Source: Mycobacterium sp. (GTDB lineage Bacteria > Actinomycetota > Actinomycetes > Mycobacteriales > Mycobacteriaceae). Taken from it: 5,302 nucleotides of DNA. Positions 1-5,023 of this stretch are shown one piece after another. The notes beneath the pieces are model-generated. The model searched no databases. It was not told where the DNA came from and was given only the letters and a program-made list of their open reading frames with translations. The stretch is taken from NCBI GenBank assembly GCA_028706695.1, contig JAQTVU010000227.1:1-5302 (forward strand), in the 5' to 3' direction. Every line of letters starts with the position of its first letter. Position 1 is the stretch's first letter. The position numbers were made by a program, and so were the translations under genes.

Positions 1-43
1 AGAACGCATACACCGCCCGCCACGGCGGGAAATCAGCTGGTAG

Positions 44-1425
44 GTGCGGGCTGCGCCGACGCGGCGGGCGGCGGCGCAGCGCGCCTGCTGCGGCATCGCG
101 GGGTTCGTGCTGGCCACGCAGTACTGGTTGGCGGCCGTCATCGGCCCACTGCTGGTGGTGCCGGCGCTCGGGTTGGGGGCGTTGTGGCTGCCGTGGGGAT
201 GGCTGGGGCATCGGCTGCTGGCCGCCCCGGTGAGTGCCGGCCGCACGGTCGGAGCCATGGTCGCGCTGCCCAGCGCGTGGGTGGCGGCCGAGGCGGTGCG
301 ATCCTGGCCCGCGCTGGGCGGCGACTGGACGCCGCTGGGCGCATCGCAATCCAATCAGCCAGTCATGCTGGCCTCGGCGGGGCTGGGCGGCGTGTGGTTG
401 ACGAGTTTCCTTGTTGCCGCGGCAAATACCGCTTTCGTCGGTCTGATCCTGCACCGGGATGCCGCCGGCCGGCTCACCGCGCTGGCCGGTGTGGTGGTGT
501 GCGCGGCGGTCGGGCCGGCCTGGTATGCGCTGGGCCCGGCACCGGCCGGGGGCCCCAGCGTGCGGGTCGCCCTAGTCCAGCCCGGCGACATCGCCGACTC
601 CTCCGCCCGCATGGCCGCCGGTGAGGCGCTCACCGCCACGGTCGCCGACCGGCGGCCGGATTTGGTGGTCTGGGGAGAAAGCAGCGTCGGGCAGGATCTC
701 GTCGGCCACCCGGAGGTCTTGGCGCGGCTCACCGAGCTGTCCCGGCGGGTGGGCGCTGACCTGTTGGTCAACGTCGACGCGCCCACACCGGCCGGGCGGA
801 TTTACAAATCTTCGGTGTTGGTCGGGGACCGCGGAATGCTGGGCAGCTACCGCAAGACCCGGCTAGTGCCATTCGGCGAATACGTGCCGCTGCGGACCCT
901 TTTGGGCTGGGTCACCCGTCGCAGCAAGGCCGCGGCCGTGGACCGGCAGCGGGGCGGCGGACCGGTGGTGCTACACGTGGGCGGTCTTGCCGTCGGGCCG
1001 TTGGTCAGCGTCGAGGCTCTGTTTCCCGATCTGGCGCGTCGCGAGGCGCGGCTCGGTGCCGGGCTGCTGGTGTACCAGAGCTCTACACCTCGTCGTTTCA
1101 GGGCAGTTGGGCCCAGCCGCAGCTGGGCGACCAGCCCGCGGTGCGCGCCGTGGAGTCGGGCCGCCCGGCGGTGCATGTCGGATTGTCCAGTGACAGTTCG
1201 GCTTTCGACATGCACGGCCGACGGCTGGCAGGGTGCCCGTCGGACTTCCGGGGGGTGATCGTGGTGCGCGTGCCGCTGGCCTCGGCCACCACGCCCTACG
1301 ATCGGCTGGGCGACTGGATGCCGACGGCGGCGTTTGCCGTGCTCGGTGGTTACTGGTTTGTGGAAAGCGCCCGCGGTTGTTCGCCGACACGCCACCACCG
1401 GCGCTGCGGGCAGCCTTGCGACTGA
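44..1425 (+). pseudogene. lnt: Lnt-like apolipoprotein N-acyltransferase paralogue, broken by frameshift
   Basis: Intact family members are polytopic membrane proteins that N-acylate the N-terminal Cys of lipoproteins. From a GTG at 44 the frame shows hydrophobic segments around residues 15-55, 66-84, 106-137 and 145-165, then a nitrilase (carbon-nitrogen hydrolase) domain from about residue 172. E212 in WGES, K271 in YRKTRLVPFGEYVP and E279 are kept. The position matching the catalytic Cys (C387 of E. coli Lnt) is Ser, S322 in VSVEALFPD (codon 1007-1009). Homology leaves this frame after YQSST (about 1087) and resumes in the +1 frame at 1090. The uncorrected frame runs on as unrelated, Arg-rich residues to 1258. 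An in-frame TAG at 41-43 precedes the GTG, and the usual first membrane segments are missing, so the 5' part is lost or outside the window. The neighbourhood matches M. tuberculosis Rv2262c/Rv2261c, where the homologue is also split. Lnt-like identity is firm, and loss of function is likely. Confidence 0.85.
1090..1425 (+). pseudogene. C-terminal part of the Lnt-like protein, displaced to another frame
   Basis: This is the end of the nitrilase domain plus the last membrane helix. It starts with SSFQGSWAQPQL and runs through VRAVESGRPAVHVGLSSDSS, then the strand GVIVVRVPL, the typical ATTPYDRLGDW, a hydrophobic stretch (about FAVLGGYWFV) and a short tail ending at TGA 1423-1425. Joined to the upstream frame it restores a normal Lnt C-terminus, so one missing base (or two extra) near 1088-1089 explains the break. 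It may exist as a separate short frame, as Rv2261c does in M. tuberculosis. Possible internal starts exist (GTG at 1141), but I see no good ribosome binding site. It ends 4 bp from the stop of the converging hydrolase gene. Confidence 0.75.
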
Positions 1426-1434
1426 CAAGTCAGT
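1421..1434. repeat. Small inverted repeat covering two converging stop codons
   Basis: ACTGAC and GTCAGT are perfect inverted arms around AA. They include the TGA of the lnt remnant (1423-1425) and the complement of the hydrolase stop (1430-1432). A 5-bp stem with a CAAG loop could form in either transcript. There is no T-tract and the stem is short, so a role as a bidirectional terminator is only a guess. Confidence 0.3.
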
Positions 1435-2062
1435 GACCGCGGGCGACCCACTCCTCGTAGTGGACAATCTCGTCGCCGATCGTGGTGCTGTCCCCGTGGC
1501 CGGTGTGCACGACGGTCTCACCGGGTAATACGCCGAGCCGACCCGAGATCGACTGCAGGATTGTCGGGAAGTCGGAGAAGGATCGCCCCGTCGCCCCCGG
1601 GCCGCCGGCGAACAGCGTGTCACCGCTGAACACTGTTCCTTTTGGCCCCAATTCAGACCCGTACCAGCACACTGATCCCGGCGAGTGGCCCGGCGTGTGC
1701 AGCGCCCGCAGCTCCGTCCCGGCGACACGCAGGGTTTCTCCGTCAGACACGGCGCGAAAGTCGCTGTTGGGATGCGTCATTCGCCACAGCATCTCGTCGC
1801 CGGGGTGTAGCAGTATCGGTGCGTCGAGAACCTCGCCGAGTTGGGGTGCCACGGTGACGTGATCATTGTGGCCGTGCGTGCACACCACAGCGACCACCTT
1901 GCGGCCCGCGACGCCCTGGATGATCGGCTCGGCGGTGTGGGCGGCGTCGAATACAACGACCTCTGAGTCGTCCCCGACGATCCAGATGTTGTTGTCGACT
2001 TCCCAACTGCCGCCATCAAGTTCGAAGGTTCCGTGGGTGATGACCCGGTCGATGGGAGCCAT
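1430..2062 (-). CDS. Metallo-beta-lactamase fold hydrolase (glyoxalase II-like), candidate S-formylmycothiol hydrolase
   Basis: A 210-residue single-domain metallo-beta-lactamase fold protein, probably cytoplasmic, with no signal peptide or membrane segment. The full dinuclear metal set is present: H63, H65, D67 and H68 in THGHNDH, H126 in TPGHSPGS, bridging D148 in FSGDTLF, and H189 in HTGHGDSTTIGDE, the ending typical of glyoxalase II-like thioesterases. Length and context match M. tuberculosis Rv2260 (about 211 aa). The ATG at 2060-2062 overlaps the mscR stop by one base (TGATG), so translation is probably coupled and no separate promoter is expected. MscR makes S-formylmycothiol, so a thioesterase-like partner in the same operon plausibly hydrolyses it to formate and mycothiol. 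That substrate is inferred from context. A general glyoxalase II or another mycothiol-thioester hydrolase are alternatives. The gene is intact, and the fold is certain. Confidence 0.93.
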   Translation of the reverse strand: MAPIDRVITHGTFELDGGSWEVDNNIWIVGDDSEVVVFDAAHTAEPIIQGVAGRKVVAVVCTHGHNDHVTVAPQLGEVLDAPILLHPGDEMLWRMTHPNSDFRAVSDGETLRVAGTELRALHTPGHSPGSVCWYGSELGPKGTVFSGDTLFAGGPGATGRSFSDFPTILQSISGRLGVLPGETVVHTGHGDSTTIGDEIVHYEEWVARGH

Positions 2063-3159
2063 CAGAGCATCACCACCGAACGCAGCACCTTGCCCTCATG
2101 CATCTTATGGAACGCCTCCTCGACGTCGTTGAGCCCGATGCGTTCAGAAACGAACTGCTCGAGCGGAAGCCGGCCTTGCAGGTAAAGCTCGATCAGGGTG
2201 GGGAAATCCCGTTCGGGTAGGCAGTCACCGTACCATGACGACTTCAGCGACCCGCCATGGGAGAAGAAGTCCACCAACGGCATGTCCAGCCGCATGTCGG
2301 GCGTCGGAACACCCACCAGCACAACGGTTCCCGCCAGATCGCGGGCGTAGAAGGCCTGCTTCCAGGTTTCCGGGCGGCCGACGGCGTCGATCACCACGTT
2401 GGCGCCGAAGCCGTCGGTGAGGTCGCGGATGGCCTTGACCAAACCTTCCCCAGCGGCTGCTTGGCGGGCATTGACGGTGTGGGTGGCGCCGAACTTGCGA
2501 GCCCAGTCCAGTTTTGCGTCGTCGGTGTCGACTGCGATGATCCGCCGGGCCCCGACCAGCGCGGCCCCGGCGATCGCGGCATCGCCGACGCCGCCGCAGC
2601 CGATCACTGCGACGGTGTCGTCGCGGGTCAGCCCGGCGGTGTTGATTGCCGCACCGATGCCGGCCATCACCCCGCACCCGAGCAGTCCCGCGGCGGCCGG
2701 ATCCGCGGCGGAGTCGACTTTGGTGCATTGGCCCGCGTGCACCAGCGTCTTGTCGGCAAAGGCGCCGATGCCCAGGGCCGGGGTGAGTTCGGTGCCGTCG
2801 GTCAACGTCATCTTCTGCTCGGCGTTGAACGTGTTGAAGCACAGCTGCGGCCTGCCGCGTTTGCAGGCCCGGCACTGCCCGCACACCGCGCGCCAGTTCA
2901 GGATCACGAAGTCGCCCGGCTGCACCGCGGTCACACCGGAACCCACCGCTTCGACCGTGCCGGCGGCCTCGTGGCCCAGCAGGAATGGGTACTCGTCGTT
3001 GATGCCGCCCTCGCGGTAGGTAAGGTCGGTGTGGCACACCCCGCAGGCGATGATGTCGACCACGGCCTCCCCGGGGCCGGGGTCCGGAACGACGACGTCG
3101 ACCAATTCGACGGGTTTGCCCTTCTCTCGTGAAATCACGCCGCGCACTGTCTGAGTCAT
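2062..3159 (-). CDS. mscR: Mycothiol-dependent formaldehyde dehydrogenase / S-nitrosomycothiol reductase
   Basis: A 365-residue zinc-dependent medium-chain dehydrogenase, also called AdhE2 or MSH-FDH. The family oxidises S-hydroxymethyl-mycothiol to S-formylmycothiol with NAD+ and reduces S-nitrosomycothiol with NADH, so it serves formaldehyde and nitric oxide defence in the cytoplasm. Catalytic zinc ligands are C42 (GVCHTD), H63 (LGHEAAG) and C162 (LGCGV). The structural zinc lobe has C93, C96, C99 and C107. The nucleotide-binding loop is GCGGVG (187-192) with D211 as the acidic residue selecting NAD(H). The match to M. tuberculosis Rv2259 is close along the whole length, with a slightly longer loop near residues 232-240. 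The start MTQTVRG (ATG at 3157-3159) is chosen because it matches the family N-terminus. The frame stays open for 55 further codons upstream, but that stretch is Arg-rich and unlike the family. It is the first gene of an operon with the downstream hydrolase (one-base stop/start overlap). Confidence 0.95.
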   Translation of the reverse strand: MTQTVRGVISREKGKPVELVDVVVPDPGPGEAVVDIIACGVCHTDLTYREGGINDEYPFLLGHEAAGTVEAVGSGVTAVQPGDFVILNWRAVCGQCRACKRGRPQLCFNTFNAEQKMTLTDGTELTPALGIGAFADKTLVHAGQCTKVDSAADPAAAGLLGCGVMAGIGAAINTAGLTRDDTVAVIGCGGVGDAAIAGAALVGARRIIAVDTDDAKLDWARKFGATHTVNARQAAAGEGLVKAIRDLTDGFGANVVIDAVGRPETWKQAFYARDLAGTVVLVGVPTPDMRLDMPLVDFFSHGGSLKSSWYGDCLPERDFPTLIELYLQGRLPLEQFVSERIGLNDVEEAFHKMHEGKVLRSVVML

Positions 3160-3195
3160 GGCGTACAGCGTACAGACCGGTGCCAGGCATCGGGC
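3160..3195 (-). promoter_or_regulatory. Candidate promoter giving a leaderless mscR transcript
   Basis: Reading the minus strand, TACGCT (3172 to 3167) fits the mycobacterial -10 pattern TANNNT and ends 7 bases before the A of the mscR ATG. Transcription could therefore begin at the start codon itself. No Shine-Dalgarno sequence is visible in the same stretch, which agrees with leaderless translation, common in mycobacteria. No good -35 is seen at the matching distance. Position and base match only. Confidence 0.35.
3162..3175. repeat. Tandem 7-bp repeat immediately upstream of mscR
   Basis: CGTACAG occurs twice head to tail (3162-3168 and 3169-3175), overlapping the candidate mscR -10 element. 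It could be a regulator half-site pair or chance. Only two copies are present. Confidence 0.4.
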
Positions 3196-3232
3196 AGCCA
3201 CCCGCCCAGCACCAACCGTGGCCGAGGCCCTG

Positions 3233-3253
3233 CGGGCACTGAACCGGGCACTG
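3233..3253. repeat. 9-bp direct repeat with 12-bp period
   Basis: CGGGCACTG appears at 3233-3241 and again at 3245-3253, about 75-95 bp upstream of the mscR start. The near-helical spacing would suit a protein binding the same face of DNA, but nothing ties it to a known regulator. Confidence 0.4.
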
Positions 3254-3255
3254 TA

Positions 3256-3270
3256 CATAGGGCGCCTATG
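3256..3270. repeat. Perfect 6-bp inverted repeat, operator-like
   Basis: CATAGG and CCTATG flank a GCG centre. It lies about 100 bp upstream of mscR, directly next to the CGGGCACTG direct repeat. It is suitable in size and symmetry for a dimeric regulator. No function is shown. Confidence 0.35.
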
Positions 3271-3469
3271 GATTGCACAGCCCCGACGCACTCCTCGCCG
3301 TAGCACTGCTCCCCCGAGGCGCACCTGGCCACGATCCTCGAGCGCCAGGAGATGGCTTTCATCGACGCCACGTCATCTGCAGCGCTCTACGGTGCCGGGT
3401 GAGCCCGCTGAGCTAGCGGTCCAACGTGAACAGTGTTTTCGCGCCGGACGGCCGGGTTTCGCCGGGATC

Positions 3470-3500
3470 TTGACTTGATGCATCATGACCCGTTTATGTT
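3470..3500 (+). promoter_or_regulatory. Candidate housekeeping-type promoter for fdhA
   Basis: TTGACT at 3470-3475 resembles a -35 box. TATGTT at 3495-3500 fits the mycobacterial -10 pattern TANNNT, with a 19-bp spacer. Reading the -10 as TTTATG (3493-3498) would shorten the spacer to 17. This would give a leader of roughly 100 bases before the fdhA ATG. The best promoter-like pair in the region, unproven. Confidence 0.4.
3476..3485. promoter_or_regulatory. 10-bp perfect palindrome inside the candidate fdhA promoter spacer
   Basis: TGATGCATCA is self-complementary and starts right after the putative -35 box. A dimeric repressor bound here would block polymerase, so it is a reasonable operator candidate for formaldehyde-responsive control of fdhA. 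No regulator gene lies in the window. Confidence 0.35.
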
Positions 3501-3532
3501 GGCCATACCCATGCCGATCGAGGCTAGACGAG

Positions 3533-3572
3533 CACTGGTTATGGCGAGCCACAGTGGATTCTAGCCACTGGT
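3533..3572. repeat. Cluster of CACTGG motifs upstream of fdhA
   Basis: CACTGGT occurs at 3533-3539 and 3566-3572, exactly 33 bp apart (about three helical turns). The inverse, CAGTGG, lies between them at 3552-3557. The second and third motifs form a perfect 6-bp inverted repeat, CAGTGG/CCACTG, around a 7-base spacer (3552-3570). It could be binding sites or an RNA hairpin in the fdhA leader. Confidence 0.35.
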
Positions 3573-3596
3573 GCGGCGCCACGTTGTTCTGTTGAC

Positions 3597-3603
3597 AAAG
3601 GAG
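3597..3603 (+). promoter_or_regulatory. Strong ribosome binding site of fdhA
   Basis: AAAGGAG sits 6 bases before the ATG at 3610, a near-ideal Shine-Dalgarno match and distance. It fixes the fdhA start and argues against the in-frame GTG at 3571, which lies upstream of it. Confidence 0.85.
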
Positions 3604-3609
3604 ACAAGA

Positions 3610-4833
3610 ATGCCGACAAATCGGGCCGTCGCCTATAAAGGTCCAGGCCAGGTCGAAGTCATAGAAACCAACTATCCAACGTTCGAGCTCAAGGACGGCC
3701 CGGGGGTCAATCCGGCCAACGTGGGGCGCAAACTTCCGCATGGCGTCATTGTGCGTACCGTGGCGACGAACATCTGCGGCTCCGATCAGCACATGGTCCG
3801 TGGTCGGACGACCGCTCCTTGCGGCTTGATTCTCGGGCACGAGATTACCGGCGAGGTGGTCGAGACCGGCCCGGACGTCGAATTCGTCAAAGTTGGTGAC
3901 CTCATCTCAGTGCCTTTTAACATATCGTGTGGCCGGTGCCGCAACTGCAAGGCTGGGAAAACCGGCATCTGTTTGAATGTTAACCCGGACCGTCCCGGTA
4001 GCGCCTATGGATATGTCGACATGGGCGGCTGGGTGGGCGGTCAGGCAGAATACGTGCTCGTGCCTTATGCAGACTGGAATGTGTTGGTATTCCCCGACCG
4101 TGATCAGGCACTCGCCAAGATCCTCGATCTCACGATGCTTTCGGATATTTTTCCGACCGGCTTCCATGGTGCGGTCACTGCGGGTGTGCAGGTGGGATCG
4201 ACAGTCTATGTTGCCGGCGCAGGTCCGGTCGGGTTGGCTGCCGCAGCAAGCGCGCAGTTGCTGGGCGCCGCGGTGGTGATCGTCGGTGATCTCAACGAGC
4301 AACGGCTCGCGCAGGCCCGAAGCGCAGGCGCAGAAACGATTAATGTCGGGCGGGGCGCGATTGAGGACCAACTCGAGGAACTGCTTGGGGTGCGTGAGGT
4401 CGACGCCGCCATCGACGCGGTCGGCTTTGAGGCACGCGGTCAAGGGCATGGGGCGAAGGCAGCCGAGGTGCCGGCGGCGGTGTTGAATTCATTGATGGAC
4501 ATCGTTGCAGCGGGTGGCGCGATTGGGATTCCCGGGCTGTATGTCACCGAAGACCCAGGGGCAGGCGACGACGCGGCCAAGGTTGGCGCACTATCGTTGA
4601 ATTTTGGTGTTGGCTGGGCGAAATCGGTGTCGTTCACCACCGGTCAGTGCCCGGTTATGCGTTATAACAGGCAGCTCATGCAGGCAATTCTGCATGACCG
4701 GATACAGATTGGAGCGGTTGTAAACGCCACTCCAATTAGCCTCGATGACGCGCCGCGCGGCTACGCCGAATTCGACGCAGGGGCTGCGACGAAGTATGTG
4801 CTGGATCCTAACCGCTACCTGGGCACTTCCTAG
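3610..4833 (+). CDS. fdhA: Thiol-independent formaldehyde dehydrogenase, zinc- and NAD-dependent
   Basis: A 407-residue medium-chain dehydrogenase very similar along its length to Pseudomonas putida FdhA (399 aa, EC 1.2.1.46). That enzyme oxidises formaldehyde to formate with tightly bound NAD and no thiol cofactor; close relatives act as formaldehyde dismutases. Catalytic zinc ligands are C56 (NICGSDQHMVRGRTTA), H77 (LGHEITGEV) and D179 (LSDIFPTG), the Cys-His-Asp set typical of this subfamily. The structural zinc uses C107, C110, C113 and C121. The nucleotide loop is GAGPVG (203-208), followed by D227. Compared with the Pseudomonas protein, a roughly 8-residue longer segment lies near residues 28-40. 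The start is ATG 3610, set by the AAAGGAG site. Codons ending in A or T, including several ATA, are more frequent than in mscR, which suggests transfer. It is divergent from mscR and followed by a tandem repeat and an IS remnant. The gene is intact; dehydrogenase versus dismutase activity cannot be separated here. Confidence 0.95.
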   Translation: MPTNRAVAYKGPGQVEVIETNYPTFELKDGPGVNPANVGRKLPHGVIVRTVATNICGSDQHMVRGRTTAPCGLILGHEITGEVVETGPDVEFVKVGDLISVPFNISCGRCRNCKAGKTGICLNVNPDRPGSAYGYVDMGGWVGGQAEYVLVPYADWNVLVFPDRDQALAKILDLTMLSDIFPTGFHGAVTAGVQVGSTVYVAGAGPVGLAAAASAQLLGAAVVIVGDLNEQRLAQARSAGAETINVGRGAIEDQLEELLGVREVDAAIDAVGFEARGQGHGAKAAEVPAAVLNSLMDIVAAGGAIGIPGLYVTEDPGAGDDAAKVGALSLNFGVGWAKSVSFTTGQCPVMRYNRQLMQAILHDRIQIGAVVNATPISLDDAPRGYAEFDAGAATKYVLDPNRYLGTS

Positions 4834-4865
4834 GCACTTTCTAGGTACTTTCTAGGCACTTTCTA
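4822..4865. repeat. Four tandem copies of an 11-bp unit across the fdhA stop
   Basis: Units at 4822-4832, 4833-4843, 4844-4854 and 4855-4865 read GGCACTTCCTA, GGCACTTTCTA, GGTACTTTCTA and GGCACTTTCTA, so they differ at one or two positions. The first unit encodes the last codons of fdhA (Gly-Thr-Ser-stop). Because 11 is not a multiple of 3, the TAG at each junction falls in a new frame. The array ends exactly where non-coding, IS-associated sequence begins. Replication slippage is the simplest origin; a protein-binding array with one site per helical turn is another reading. No terminator hairpin is seen after fdhA. Confidence 0.9.
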
Positions 4866-5023
4866 GCCTCGATTTTCGCGCCGCGTGATCGAGCGAGGGC
4901 GTCGCGGTTGTGCCCGGCGGTTGATGTTGCCGGCCGTTGAATGTTGATTGCGCACGGGGGTGTGCCAAGGCGCCCGGTGTCGCGCCGCCGGGACGGCTTT
5001 CCGCGGCCGGTGGGGCCGATGGG
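4866..5023. other. Non-coding stretch between the repeat array and the transposase remnant
   Basis: No supported gene. It probably contains the degraded end of the insertion element whose transposase remnant stops at 5024. A weak inverted repeat, CTCGAT (4868-4873) and ATCGAG (4888-4893), lies near its left edge. I could not identify a terminal inverted repeat or a target-site duplication. Confidence 0.4.

Larger units (their letters stand above)
3160..3609. other. Divergent intergenic region between mscR and fdhA
   Basis: About 450 bp without a convincing gene. The mscR-proximal part (3160-3270) holds a tandem 7-bp repeat, a 9-bp direct repeat and a short palindrome. The middle (3304-3402) has a 32-codon open stretch in frame with a Cys-Ser-Pro start and ILERQEMAFIDATSSAALYG toward its end. 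It is bounded by stops at 3301 and 3400 and could be a scrap of an older gene, but I cannot assign a family. The fdhA-proximal part (3470-3603) carries a promoter-like pair, a 10-bp palindrome, a cluster of CACTGG motifs and a strong ribosome binding site. In-frame ORFs through here on either strand are Arg/Pro-rich and look like GC-driven artefacts. Confidence 0.6.

Noticed and set aside
847..1728. Long minus-strand open frame across the lnt remnant and the hydrolase end
   Set aside because: Arg/Thr/Pro-rich with no recognisable domain, and it crosses two recognised genes.
2257..3132. Long plus-strand open frame opposite mscR
   Set aside because: Shadow of a real high-GC gene; composition is Gly/Val/His/Asp-rich with no motif, and mscR on the other strand is unambiguous.
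3160..3324. 55-codon N-terminal extension of mscR
   Set aside because: Arg-rich and without family similarity; the known N-terminus begins at MTQTVRG (3159).
3158..3478. Plus-strand open frame in the mscR-fdhA intergenic region
   Set aside because: Arg/Pro/Ser-rich, overlaps the mscR start region, has no ribosome binding site and no family features.
3592..3597. Perfect TTGACA box just before fdhA
   Set aside because: It overlaps the ribosome binding site, and a matching -10 would fall inside the coding region, so it is a chance match.
3571..3609. GTG start 13 codons upstream of the fdhA ATG
   Set aside because: The strong Shine-Dalgarno sequence lies inside that extension and points to the ATG at 3610.
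4822..4865. Tandem array as a CRISPR
   Set aside because: Units are 11 bp and contiguous with no spacers.
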